This document shows, piece after piece, positions 1 to 7,122 of a stretch of DNA of 22,432 nt. The stretch is taken from IMG/VR virus record IMGVR_UViG_3300044821_000188, positions 1 to 22,432 of that record; one strand, given 5' to 3'. Within the stretch, counting starts at the first letter, position 1. Each line of letters begins with the position of its first letter. The notes beneath the pieces were generated by a model. That model did not search any database and had not been told where the DNA came from. It worked only from the letters and a program-made list of their open reading frames with translations. The position numbers and the translations under genes are program-made. This DNA comes from a virus.

Positions 1-435
1 ACAAGCGCGGCGCCTATAGGATATGCGCTTTCTTATGGCTCTGGATCTAGTGCAGGCAGCGTAATCGCTAGCTCGACTTATTATTTTTCACTAAATTCTA
101 GCACATGCTTTGCACCGAATGTTATAAGCCAGGGTGTGCTTAAGGCTGTAGCGCCTAAAACTGGTACATTACTTTCTATTTATGGAAATGTGTACGTTGC
201 TAGTGGTGGTTCAAGCTCTGGAAATGTAACAATAAACTATCTCATAAATGGTTCCGGTACTACTCTGATTTCAAACGCTCTAGATTTAACATCAACTGGT
301 GTTAGACCTTTTAGCATAACAGGACTATCACAGGCAATTACTGCGGGTGATTACATCGGGTTTCAAATCGTCACACCAGCTTGGGCATCTCCTCCAGCTT
401 CTCTTAACTGGTCTGTAACCATGTATTTGCAATGA
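1..435 (+). CDS. Tail-fibre-like structural protein, 5'-truncated
   Basis: The reading frame is open from the first base of the window, so the gene starts outside it; a GTG at 136 is probably internal. The visible 144 residues are rich in Gly, Ser, Thr and Ala with alternating hydrophobic residues and almost no charge, as in beta-structured phage fibre or receptor-binding proteins. It ends in a stop at 433-435, 19 bases before the next fibre-like gene. No catalytic motif is visible. The structural assignment rests on composition and on the two neighbouring fibre-like genes, not on a recognised domain. Confidence 0.6.
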   Translation, partial: TSAAPIGYALSYGSGSSAGSVIASSTYYFSLNSSTCFAPNVISQGVLKAVAPKTGTLLSIYGNVYVASGGSSSGNVTINYLINGSGTTLISNALDLTSTGVRPFSITGLSQAITAGDYIGFQIVTPAWASPPASLNWSVTMYLQ

Positions 436-454
436 CTATAAAATTTGAGCTATT

Positions 455-1015
455 ATGCCAGGATTTGACAATCAAGTCATGTGGTGCGCTAATATGGACT
501 TCACAGATCCTACCAGCGCAAACTTCAACCATCCAGGCGGCTTTATCTCAGGTGGTGACCTTGCAATAGGCACCGGGGCTTCCGCCCCGTCACAACAAAT
601 TTCCGTGGGTCATATTACGGGTTCTGGCGGGATCATAGTAAGCTACAGCAATCCTAATATCAATATTGATGGTTCCGGAGCGGGTGGCTCGATAGTATGG
701 AATATTATATCTTCATCTCAGACTCTTGCTAATCAGAATGGATATTTTTGTTCTGGAGGCGGTACGCTTTCGCTTCTTTTGCCTCCCATATCGGTACTCG
801 GAGATACTATAGAAATAACCATTGATGGTTCTGCGGGATTCCACGTCACACAGGGAGCCGGGCAAAGCATAAAGTTCGGTAATCAAATAACTACAGCCGG
901 GGTTGGGGGAAGTATTGCCTCTACGGGCCAAGGCGACACAATTAGAATGGTCTGTAAGACCGCAAACCTTGCTTGGAATATAGTTTCTTGCATGGGCAAC
1001 TTGACGTTCGTTTGA
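455..1015 (+). CDS. Tail-fibre-like protein with C-terminal domain shared with 1585-2181
   Basis: This is a 186-residue Gly/Ser/Thr-rich protein with very few charged residues. Residues about 30-85 look like a fibre shaft (Gly-rich, ITGSGGI-type segments). Residues about 86-186 form a separate domain beginning with a Trp, then QT, NGYF, a run of Leu/Pro and GD-I. The same order of landmarks occurs in the C-terminal half of the gene at 1585, so the two carry a duplicated domain. It is probably a virion surface or receptor-binding component. The start ATG at 455 gives the only sensible frame, although the ribosome site upstream is weak. Confidence 0.65.
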   Translation: MPGFDNQVMWCANMDFTDPTSANFNHPGGFISGGDLAIGTGASAPSQQISVGHITGSGGIIVSYSNPNINIDGSGAGGSIVWNIISSSQTLANQNGYFCSGGGTLSLLLPPISVLGDTIEITIDGSAGFHVTQGAGQSIKFGNQITTAGVGGSIASTGQGDTIRMVCKTANLAWNIVSCMGNLTFV

Positions 1016-1060
1016 TAAAATGATAGAATAGCCACAAACAACTTAAATAAGAGGTAGTTT

Positions 1061-1561
1061 GTGGAAAAAACCTGTAGAAGATGCGGAGAAACGAAAAGAG
1101 TACAGAAATTTAAGGTAGATAGAAGGCAGCCAGATGGAAGAACAGTTACGTGCCTTGAATGCTATACGACAAAGCAACTTGATAAATTTGAGAGAACGCC
1201 TGAACAAATTGAATCTCAAAGAGAGAAGCTTAAGGGTAGAAAATATAGCTTAGAACATCGTTTGGCTATATCTAGAGGTAACAGAAGAAATGTGGAAAAA
1301 GGAACTCACAATCTTCTTAGACATGGTAAAGGACACAAAGATCTTTATCGACAACGGATCGAATATAAAATATGGAAAGAGAAGCTTTTAAAAAAATGTG
1401 GAGGAAGATGTGAACTTTGTGGCAAGACTCAGAGACTACATGCTCATCACATTAAAAGCTTTTATGACTTTCCTGAACTTAAGTATGAAGAATCAAATGG
1501 CAAAATTTTATGCATCTCCTGCCATATGCGACATCACGCACAACAGGGAGATTTGCGATGA
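1061..1561 (+). CDS. HNH homing-type endonuclease with NUMOD3-like motif
   Basis: A 166-residue protein starting at GTG 1061 behind GAGGT. An N-terminal zinc knuckle uses Cys5, Cys8, Cys31 and Cys34. Residues about 57-75 (KLKGRKYSLEHRLAISRG) resemble the NUMOD3 DNA-binding motif of homing nucleases. The C-terminal HNH core has Cys117/Cys120, His129-His130, Asn146 and Cys151/Cys154 followed by His residues. Such free-standing genes cut cognate DNA lacking the insertion and spread by repair. It lies between two related fibre genes, and its translation-start leader resembles that of the following fibre gene, fitting an invading element. The product class is well supported; its target is unknown. 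Confidence 0.85.
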   Translation: MEKTCRRCGETKRVQKFKVDRRQPDGRTVTCLECYTTKQLDKFERTPEQIESQREKLKGRKYSLEHRLAISRGNRRNVEKGTHNLLRHGKGHKDLYRQRIEYKIWKEKLLKKCGGRCELCGKTQRLHAHHIKSFYDFPELKYEESNGKILCISCHMRHHAQQGDLR

Positions 1562-1584
1562 ACAACTAAATAACGAGGTTATTT

Positions 1585-2181
1585 GTGGCCACGAATAATG
1601 CAATAAATTTAAAAAGCGCCGGCATCACGGCTTATGATGGGGCAGGCACTTTTAGTGCTATCTCCGTAACGCAGCATGCCGTGCCTGTCGGAGGCGCAAA
1701 TGCTGAATCTCTCACTTCTCTGGCTGTAGGTTCTAATGGTCAAGTACTCGTAGGTAGTACCGGCGCAGACCCTGTATTTGCGACACTTACTGGATCGGGA
1801 GGTATTACCTTCACAACGGGTGCAGGGTCGCTTCAGATAAACAACACTGGAGGCGGTCTTACATGGAGCGTGATTTCTGCTGACCAGACAGCTTCGACTA
1901 ACAATGGATATTTTGCCAATAAGGGATCGCTTTTAACGCTTACGCTTCCAACTACTACCGTGGTTGGTGATGTAATCGCCCTAGTCAATATCAACGGCGC
2001 TGCTTTTGCCAAGATTCTTAGTGCTAACCCTGGTACCATCCATATAGGCAGCTCCACAGCTACTGCAAATACTGGTTCCCTAACCTCTACGGCACTTGGG
2101 GATGCTATATTTTTAGTAGCTCAAACGACTGCATCAGTTTGGTATGCCTATGGTGTACAAGGTAACTGGACAGTGTCTTGA
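1585..2181 (+). CDS. Tail-fibre-like protein, paralogue of neighbours
   Basis: A 198-residue low-charge protein starting at GTG 1585 after a CGAGGTTAT ribosome site. The N-terminus (MATNNAINLKSAGI) is nearly the same as that of the next gene, giving a shared N-terminal module of about 60 residues that probably attaches or trimerises. Residues about 95-198 match the landmarks of the C-terminal domain in 455-1015: Trp, QT, NGYF, Leu/Pro-rich strand, GD-I, then a final Trp-containing strand. It thus combines modules found separately in its neighbours, as expected for recombining receptor-binding genes. Structural role is inferred. Confidence 0.65.
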   Translation: MATNNAINLKSAGITAYDGAGTFSAISVTQHAVPVGGANAESLTSLAVGSNGQVLVGSTGADPVFATLTGSGGITFTTGAGSLQINNTGGGLTWSVISADQTASTNNGYFANKGSLLTLTLPTTTVVGDVIALVNINGAAFAKILSANPGTIHIGSSTATANTGSLTSTALGDAIFLVAQTTASVWYAYGVQGNWTVS

Positions 2182-2209
2182 CGGTAAATGGACATAAAGG
2201 GAAATATTA

Positions 2210-2839
2210 ATGGCTACTAATAATGCGGTAAATCTTAAAACTGCTGGCGTTGTCTCATATGACGGCGCGGGAACTTTTTCGGGTTCTGCCATCACGCAGC
2301 ACAATGTGCTTGTAGCTGGAGCATCTAATGCAATCAGCACTGTTGCGCCGGGAACTAGCGGTAATGTTCTTACTAGTAATGGTACCGACTGGACTAGCGC
2401 TGCGCCTGCCGGCGGTGGATCCTTTTTGACAGTTTCTATAACACTAACAAACTCACAAATTAAAAATTTACACGGAACCCCAGTAGAGATTATTGCTGCA
2501 CCAGGTGCTGGAAAAGGCATAGCTTTAGTGACCATTTGTAGCCAGCTAAACTATGGGGGAACGAATGTGTTTACAGCAAGTGCTGCGCAAACTATAGGAC
2601 TTTATTACAATAATAATACCACATCTGCTGGAACTGCATTAAGTAACACACAAATAGTAGCAAATACAAATAGGAAATCAATCTTGCCTGGTGCAAATAG
2701 TCTTTTAAGCCAAGCAGTTGGGATATTGGACAATGTAAATATTGCAGCATGGAATAATAATGCTACTGAAATTTCAGGTAACGCAGCTAATAACAATACC
2801 ATAGATATTATAGTGGCCTATTGGATCGTAACATTCTAA
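2210..2839 (+). CDS. Tail-fibre-like protein with a different C-terminal domain
   Basis: A 209-residue protein from ATG 2210 with the same N-terminal module as the gene at 1585 (MATNNAVNLKTAG, then YDGAGTFSG). The C-terminal part from about residue 70 is unrelated to the C-terminal domain of the other two fibre genes. It is rich in Asn, Ala and Thr and ends in a hydrophobic strand with an aromatic residue, like a jelly-roll-type head domain. It is the last gene of the forward fibre run and is followed by a strong hairpin at 2853-2885. The alternative head suggests a second receptor specificity; that is inference. Confidence 0.65.
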   Translation: MATNNAVNLKTAGVVSYDGAGTFSGSAITQHNVLVAGASNAISTVAPGTSGNVLTSNGTDWTSAAPAGGGSFLTVSITLTNSQIKNLHGTPVEIIAAPGAGKGIALVTICSQLNYGGTNVFTASAAQTIGLYYNNNTTSAGTALSNTQIVANTNRKSILPGANSLLSQAVGILDNVNIAAWNNNATEISGNAANNNTIDIIVAYWIVTF

Positions 2840-2852
2840 GGCTACCTACACA

Positions 2853-2885
2853 CAGGCCTACATAAGATCGTCAAATGTAGGCCTG
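2853..2885. terminator. Bidirectional hairpin between convergent genes
   Basis: Eleven-base perfect inverted repeat (CAGGCCTACAT at 2853-2863, complement at 2875-2885) around an 11-base loop. It lies exactly between the ends of the forward fibre gene and the reverse ParB-like gene, the usual place for a shared terminator. There is no clear U-run on either side, so termination efficiency is uncertain. Confidence 0.6.
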
Positions 2886-2896
2886 GTAGAATGCGT

Positions 2897-3661
2897 CTAT
2901 TCTATGTCCTCTTCGTTGAATACTGCGCCTTCTTCCAACTGGTGGGCGCGAGTTCTCTTGCTATAAACCTTGAGAAAAACTTGAGTCCATCTAGCGTAGT
3001 TTGGCATAGCGCAGTCAAGAAGAGGCCAGTTTATGCGGACCTTTTTCATGAAGACATCCCAGTCTAGATTTCTCTGAAAGAATCGGTTTAGCCCTTGGCA
3101 AAAAGCTCTGACCTTATAGGCGCTTTTATATTCGAACGGCATTGAATCCAGGAAATCTCTAAGCTCGCAATATTTTTCCACCCTATCCATAATGACGTCT
3201 TCGCTGTATTTGAAATGTAAATTTCCCCTATTTAGATCGAATCCCGGGCTTTCTAGGTTGTCATTTACAAGACATATTACATTGCCATATGAAAGCTTGG
3301 TTATTTCTTGTATTTTCTTAAGTAGCTTATAGTCTGGAATTGGCAAATGGGCGCAGTAAAAGTCTACGACGTCAGAGGGTATAGTTTTCCTCTGGTTGGA
3401 ATTTGCTTCTAGATAATAAGTGTCCGGGACATCCTTGACAATGTAAAAAATTGGAACGCCTAGGCGTTTTGCCGCAAGAAATCTATGCTGCCCGCTGACT
3501 ATCTGCATATCCTTGGTGACAACAATAGGGTTGACATCAAGCTGGTTGCTTTTCTTAATAGCGTTGGCCAATATCCTAACGTGCTCGTCGCTCGGTGTCC
3601 GGTTTAGGCTACTAAACTTAAACATCGAGTAGTTTGTTGTTGATAATATTTGTTGTTCCAT
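2897..3661 (-). CDS. ParB/Srx-fold nuclease-like protein
   Basis: A 254-residue protein starting at 3661 behind a strong AAAGGAGA site. Residues 15-75 form a ParB N-terminal fold: a short strand, a helix (DEHVRILANAIKKS), a PIVVTKD strand and the signature SGQHRFLAA at 56-64 with the His-Arg pair typical of the family. The C-terminal 170 residues are charged and helical and not recognised; no classical ParB centromere-binding helix-turn-helix is obvious. Phage proteins of this type include CTPase-type ParB relatives, nucleases and methyltransferase-associated proteins. No ParA is seen nearby, so plasmid-style partition is not supported. Last gene of a reverse operon with 3740-4590. Confidence 0.75.
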   Translation of the reverse strand: MEQQILSTTNYSMFKFSSLNRTPSDEHVRILANAIKKSNQLDVNPIVVTKDMQIVSGQHRFLAAKRLGVPIFYIVKDVPDTYYLEANSNQRKTIPSDVVDFYCAHLPIPDYKLLKKIQEITKLSYGNVICLVNDNLESPGFDLNRGNLHFKYSEDVIMDRVEKYCELRDFLDSMPFEYKSAYKVRAFCQGLNRFFQRNLDWDVFMKKVRINWPLLDCAMPNYARWTQVFLKVYSKRTRAHQLEEGAVFNEEDIE

Positions 3662-3707
3662 ATGTTGTTCTCCTTTAAGGTTTTATGTTTTTATGACGAA
3701 TTGATTA

Positions 3708-3737
3708 CCATGTCTTACCTCGTCATGATAGACATGG
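3708..3737. promoter_or_regulatory. Inverted repeat before the ParB-like gene
   Basis: Eight-base inverted repeat CCATGTCT (3708-3715) and AGACATGG (3730-3737) around a 14-base loop. It sits in the 78-base gap between the 59-residue gene and the ParB-like gene on the reverse strand. It could be an RNA hairpin separating the two genes or a protein-binding operator. No U-run follows in the reverse direction, so it is not a normal terminator there. Confidence 0.4.
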
Positions 3738-3739
3738 GG

Positions 3740-3919
3740 TTAATTTTTTTGCAAATTATCCATCCTAAATGCAGTGTACACTTTTACTAAAGAGTTATAT
3801 TGCCCAGATGTTAGGTAGGAATTTTCTTCTAGAAAATCTGCAATATTAGATACGTATGAGGTATCAAATTTTTTATATAGCTTATTAGCCTGATCTTTAT
3901 CCTTGACTTCGGAAAACAT
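3740..3919 (-). CDS. 59-residue protein of unknown function
   Basis: A short reverse-strand gene starting at ATG 3919, 11 bases after the stop of the winged-helix gene and preceded by AGAAGG. The 59 residues begin MFSEVKDKDQANKLYKKF and end TAFRMDNLQKN. They are mostly charged and predicted helical, with a YLTSGQYNSLVKVY segment resembling small helical interaction domains. Placement between a replication-type protein and a ParB-like protein suggests a role in replication or copy control, but nothing in the sequence shows this. Its operon position and Shine-Dalgarno support it as a real gene. Confidence 0.6.
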   Translation of the reverse strand: MFSEVKDKDQANKLYKKFDTSYVSNIADFLEENSYLTSGQYNSLVKVYTAFRMDNLQKN

Positions 3920-3930
3920 TAAATCCCTTC

Positions 3931-4590
3931 TTATCTTCCATATTTAAACATTCTTTTTGCTTCTTTCGCTAGCCACCAGAAAAGTTTTATCGGGCTTCGC
4001 TTAGGTTTTTTGTAAGTATCGAAGCTTTCTGCTGCAAGCGCTATCTCTGCTTCGGTGAAACATCGCTGAATTTTGAGCTTTTCCTCAATCGGGAAAGCAT
4101 ATTTTTGAAGATTTGGCCTGATTGAAAGCCATTTCCCGTCTTTTAAAATTCTTGTTTGATGTACGTTATAACGTACTGTAGCTATAGAATCTCTAGATGC
4201 ATATATACCATGCAACTTGTCATGCAATTTACCTCTGAAAACACCTCCCCCCCCATGTTCATAAGTACGGCCTTTTTCTTCATAACTTTCAATTTTTCTC
4301 TTAAATACTGACCTGTCCTTTGGGTTTAAAAATAAAAGTTTTTCGTGAATATAAAAGATGCTACTCCGATAGCATCGGCGCATAGTCTTTAACCAGCCGA
4401 AATTTTGGAAGCTCTTTACAGCCGCCGCAACGGTTCGAACGCAGCACTTGGCAATCTTGGCTATCTTTTCATAAGAGGGGAAAGCGTTTCGGTATGTCTT
4501 GGAAAAGTACCAAAGCACCTTCCAGATCTCTTGATGTTTTGGGGGCAGTAGTACAAAGTTATCTTCGAAGCTTACTGAGAAACTGGACAT
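3931..4590 (-). CDS. Winged-helix replication-type DNA-binding protein
   Basis: A 219-residue protein. Residues about 15-70 form a helix-turn-helix of the type seen in plasmid and phage replication initiators (HTH_36-like): PPKHQEIWKVLWYFSKTY, then FPSYEKIAKIAKCCVRTV as the turn and recognition helix, ending in FGWL. The rest is strongly basic with several KRK/KKPKR patches and a Trp-rich C-terminus, fitting DNA binding. First gene of the reverse operon reaching to 2897 and divergent from the membrane-protein gene at 4805; the gap holds several inverted repeats. It may initiate phage replication or act as a regulator; replication is favoured by family but not proven. Confidence 0.65.
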   Translation of the reverse strand: MSSFSVSFEDNFVLLPPKHQEIWKVLWYFSKTYRNAFPSYEKIAKIAKCCVRTVAAAVKSFQNFGWLKTMRRCYRSSIFYIHEKLLFLNPKDRSVFKRKIESYEEKGRTYEHGGGGVFRGKLHDKLHGIYASRDSIATVRYNVHQTRILKDGKWLSIRPNLQKYAFPIEEKLKIQRCFTEAEIALAAESFDTYKKPKRSPIKLFWWLAKEAKRMFKYGR

Positions 4591-4604
4591 TTTCTACTTT
4601 CTTT

Positions 4605-4713
4605 CAGATCTTTTCTTGTGTTATTAACACTCCTCGTGATAAGATCTGGTTCATCACTTACGGGTGTTTCTTGTGTTACTTAATAGTTGCACTTTTCTCG
4701 GGCACAACTATTA
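4605..4713. promoter_or_regulatory. Divergent control region with nested inverted repeats
   Basis: The gap between the winged-helix gene (reverse) and the membrane-protein gene (forward) holds nested symmetric elements: CAGATCTT/AAGATCTG (4605-4612, 4641-4648) enclosing the palindrome GTGTTATTAACAC (4618-4630), and TAATAGTTG/CAACTATTA (4681-4689, 4705-4713). The last repeat places TTGnnC and TATTA-like boxes 16 bases apart on both strands, so it may carry weak divergent promoters. TCTTGTGTTA occurs twice (about 4614-4623 and 4669-4678). It looks like an operator region; the regulator is unknown. Confidence 0.5.
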
Positions 4714-4804
4714 GGTTTAGAAACCCAAACAAAGTAGCTCTTTTCTTATTTACTTTCAAGAAAAAGCCGAAATTCGGCATAGTCCCTCTCTAAACGGAGG
4801 GGCT

Positions 4805-5059
4805 ATGAGCGCTTTTCTTCTCGCGGTTTTCGCCGCAATTTCACTCTTTCTTTTCCTCATCTACATGATTATAAAATACTTAGATGAAGTCCTTGACCGC
4901 TTAACTGCTACGCAAGTCACTCAGGATCAGCTAATAGATCTCATAAAACATATCCAAGTATCGGTAAACTGCATAGAGCGCCATACAGTCTACCGAGTGT
5001 TTGAGAAAAAGCTTAAGCGAGGGGATCTCCCAGGTCATCAGGCTGAAGAGAAGAAATAG
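4805..5059 (+). CDS. Small single-span membrane protein with coiled coil
   Basis: An 84-residue protein starting at ATG 4805 behind a very strong GGAGGGG site. Residues 3-25 are a continuous hydrophobic segment (LLAVFAAISLFLFLIYMII) and the following residues 26-55 are a polar amphipathic helix. The C-terminus is basic and charged. This is the layout of small phage membrane proteins such as Rz/spanin-type or superinfection-exclusion proteins, but neither can be claimed. Its last 47 bases overlap the end of the convergent nuclease gene at 5013. Confidence 0.65.
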   Translation: MSAFLLAVFAAISLFLFLIYMIIKYLDEVLDRLTATQVTQDQLIDLIKHIQVSVNCIERHTVYRVFEKKLKRGDLPGHQAEEKK

Positions 5060-5489
5060 GTGGCAGCTCGGGGATATATATAACCTCCCCGGATTTCAGC
5101 CATACAGCCAAAATATCGAATCTGCTTTTATCCTTATGTCCAGGGTAACACAGTTTCCCGTAAGCAGAGTAAAATCCCGTTTTTACTTCAATTCTTAACA
5201 TGATCTTTTCATGCATAATCGCTAAATCGCAGTATCCCGAATAAGCAACATTGCGATACACGTTATAACCCTTTTTTATCAGGTCAAGCATTACAGAAAT
5301 CTCGCCCAAAGTGCCAACTTTTAGAGAATCCATCTTGTTTCCGGATATATCTTTAAGCGGCGGATTCGATTTTTTATATTTTTCTCTCTCTTGATTTCTC
5401 CTGCATTTTTGACTGCAAAACTTACGAATTCGTAAATCTCCCGTAGGCAATATATTTTCGCACCCCTGACACTTTATACCTTTTTCCAT
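5013..5489 (-). CDS. Zinc-finger PD-(D/E)XK nuclease-like protein
   Basis: A 158-residue protein with GAGGTTTAA before its ATG. Cys7, Cys10, Cys25 and Cys29 form an N-terminal zinc finger. Residues about 58-110 give a PD-(D/E)XK core: VGTLGE with Glu63, a helix, the strand YNVYRNVAYSGYCDLAI with Asp88, and LRIEVKTG with Glu101 and Lys103. This fold cuts DNA in many resolvases, restriction enzymes and repair nucleases. Group-I-intron-type or Holliday-junction-resolvase-like relatives are possible. It lies just downstream of the ERF annealing gene in a reverse recombination operon, so a repair or recombination role is likely. Active-site residues appear complete. Confidence 0.75.
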   Translation of the reverse strand: MEKGIKCQGCENILPTGDLRIRKFCSQKCRRNQEREKYKKSNPPLKDISGNKMDSLKVGTLGEISVMLDLIKKGYNVYRNVAYSGYCDLAIMHEKIMLRIEVKTGFYSAYGKLCYPGHKDKSRFDILAVWLKSGEVIYIPELPPISSLQPDDLGDPLA

Positions 5490-5535
5490 TTAAACCTCAC
5501 GAATAACCATATTATGCGCATTTGTATGGGTATTG

Positions 5536-6204
5536 TCAAGTAGTTAACGGGTCGTCAGTTTGGGATAGAAAGCTTTCTAGAGTCTTGCAAAATCTTTCCA
5601 TCTGCCCAGGCAGAAACGCAGAAAGCACGACATCCTTGTCTGATATTACTTTCCCGCCCTTGGCATTACTCTTGTCTCTTAAGGATAGAATAAATTCCAA
5701 GAGTGTTTTCTTGTCTACGGCTATTCCCTTTGACGTTACTTCTTGAAGAAGAACTTCAATTGTAGGTTCCTTTTCTTCCGGCTTTGTCATCAACTTTGCC
5801 TCTTTTTTTGGACGCTCCATAGCTGACTCGGCATCGTCGTCGGTCTGGGTGATACCAAGAGCGGCCGCATAGCAGTATCGCCTAAAGTAGGTAATTACCT
5901 TTCCTATAGTTTGCGGGTCGAGCTTGTCAAAGCTTAAGCCCATTGCGCTCCTGATCCATTGGCCGCTTTTATGCATAACCAAAGTGATCAGATGTATTTG
6001 TCCGTCAATGGTTTGCATAAGTTGAGAGACGCTAAGGCCGTTTTGCCCGAGTGCTTCTTTTGCGCAAGATATGACGCTATGTAGGTCGGCATACTTGCTC
6101 TTGTGAAACGGGTTGCTAGAGTCTTTTGTCGCCCCGTCAATCATGGATTGTGCGCGGCTTAATGCGGCTGCTAGCTCGTTAATTTGTTCTGACTGCATGT
6201 TCAT
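5536..6204 (-). CDS. erf: ERF-family single-strand annealing protein
   Basis: A 222-residue protein with a GAGG ribosome site. The N-terminal ERF domain shows its usual landmarks: FHKSKYADL at 33-41, a helix ending in ALGQNGLSVSQ, the strand GQIHLITLVMHKSG, and TYFRRYCYAAALGI at 105-118 followed by an acidic TDDDAE. The C-terminal third is a charged linker plus a helical tail that is not recognised. ERF proteins anneal complementary single strands during phage recombination and genome circularisation. The gene is in one reverse operon with an exonuclease (6549) and a PD-(D/E)XK nuclease (5013), the classic annealase-exonuclease pairing. Confidence 0.9.
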   Translation of the reverse strand: MNMQSEQINELAAALSRAQSMIDGATKDSSNPFHKSKYADLHSVISCAKEALGQNGLSVSQLMQTIDGQIHLITLVMHKSGQWIRSAMGLSFDKLDPQTIGKVITYFRRYCYAAALGITQTDDDAESAMERPKKEAKLMTKPEEKEPTIEVLLQEVTSKGIAVDKKTLLEFILSLRDKSNAKGGKVISDKDVVLSAFLPGQMERFCKTLESFLSQTDDPLTT

Positions 6205-6219
6205 TTTTCATCCTCAAAG

Positions 6220-6288
6220 TTAATTTTTCATGTGCTCTGGCCACTCTTCACCGAGTTCGGCTTCAGGCACAGGGTAGATACCAAACAT
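6220..6288 (-). CDS. 22-residue peptide gene with strong ribosome site
   Basis: A tiny reverse-strand frame, ATG 6288 to TAA 6220, encoding MFGIYPVPEAELGEEWPEHM plus two residues. It is preceded at the right distance by GGAGGTGAG (6293-6301), one of the best ribosome sites in the operon. The peptide is acidic and contains Trp, Tyr and Pro. It sits between the zinc-ribbon and ERF genes and has no recognised function. It could be a true microprotein or a translated leader coupling ERF expression. Confidence 0.5.
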   Translation of the reverse strand: MFGIYPVPEAELGEEWPEHMKN

Positions 6289-6312
6289 TTTACTCACCTC
6301 CGAGTAAATATT

Positions 6313-6552
6313 TTAGTACCTATCTCTATTTTCTTCAATATTTAAATCGAATTCGGCACATTGTTTGTGCATCTTTCTATCGCGATACTCAAGTGCTTGT
6401 GTTCGTCTACAAGTTCTGCAGTAAGAGCTATATCCTGTTGCTCGGGAGTTATCTCGGGAGAACTCATCTACAGGTTTTTCTTCAATGCATGCTATGCATA
6501 TAAAATGCGTCAGTCTTTCAATATTTCCGTGACATGATCTACAAAATTTCAT
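6313..6552 (-). CDS. Small zinc-ribbon protein
   Basis: A 79-residue protein with two CxxC knuckle pairs (Cys4/Cys7, Cys18/Cys21) and a second CRTC pair near residues 45-48. The segment SRATGYSSYCRTCRRTQALEYRDRK resembles the zinc-binding front end of HNH-type proteins, but no HNH active site follows. Its ATG overlaps the stop of the exonuclease gene (ATGA-type overlap), so the two are translationally coupled. It may be a nucleic-acid-binding adaptor in the recombination operon, or the remnant of an HNH protein. Confidence 0.65.
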   Translation of the reverse strand: MKFCRSCHGNIERLTHFICIACIEEKPVDEFSRDNSRATGYSSYCRTCRRTQALEYRDRKMHKQCAEFDLNIEENRDRY

Positions 6553-7106
6553 TCAATATCCTTTGCGTTTTCTCTATCTTCCCAAAATTTGTTTGCTAGG
6601 TCTATACAGCGCATGAGCTGAAACTCGTTAAACTCAAACATGTAGATTTTAGGGTGACCACCCGAGCGCTGTAGGTTTATCCACTGCATTTCTTTATGAA
6701 GCTCTATGCTGTTCACATGGCATAGATACCAATAAAAGTGTGCCTGTAGTGACCAGATTTCTTCGTTTGCTTTGTAGCTTGTCTTAAAGTCTATGAGCAT
6801 ATGCTGGCGATCTTGTGTGCTAACCACGGCATCTATCTGCCCTGTTATCATCAGCTTGTCGCAAAAGAATCTCTGCTCCATGCGGTGGTATACCGGCTGC
6901 GTTTTTGTGTGCCATCGCTCGTAGCTTCGAAAGTATCCGATAGCTTTTTCGCTTTCGAGTATCGGAAAATCCCCCTTGGCATAATCTCCGATGGCTTCAT
7001 GAACGTTGGTTCCTAGCTGTGCCTTGGCTTGCAATACTTTCTCGTCTATGTGACTGTAGTCCTGCAAGTGAGCCAGTATGTCGCTGACTCTGACGTACTC
7101 TTTCAT
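6549..7106 (-). CDS. Cas4/RecB-like PD-(D/E)XK exonuclease
   Basis: I start this at ATG 7106 because GGAGGAAATGTGAAG lies just upstream; an in-frame ATG at 7199 would extend it through the promoter repeat and is unlikely. The 185 residues show the full RecB-type motif set: GTNVHEAIGDY with His36, GQIDAVVS with Asp92, LIDFKTS with Asp106 and Lys108, and QAHFYWYL as the downstream Gln helix. It should be a Mg-dependent DNA exonuclease that supplies single strands to the ERF protein in the same operon. It is the first gene of the reverse operon running to 5013. Confidence 0.88.
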   Translation of the reverse strand: MKEYVRVSDILAHLQDYSHIDEKVLQAKAQLGTNVHEAIGDYAKGDFPILESEKAIGYFRSYERWHTKTQPVYHRMEQRFFCDKLMITGQIDAVVSTQDRQHMLIDFKTSYKANEEIWSLQAHFYWYLCHVNSIELHKEMQWINLQRSGGHPKIYMFEFNEFQLMRCIDLANKFWEDRENAKDIE

Positions 7107-7122
7107 CTTCACATTTCCTCCT

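Noticed and set aside
2897-3661. Plasmid-style partition system
   Set aside because: Only a ParB-fold protein is present; no ParA and no centromere-like repeats were found near it.
4494-4793. Forward open frame of 99 codons
   Set aside because: It overlaps the start of the winged-helix gene on the other strand and the control region, and has no ribosome site.
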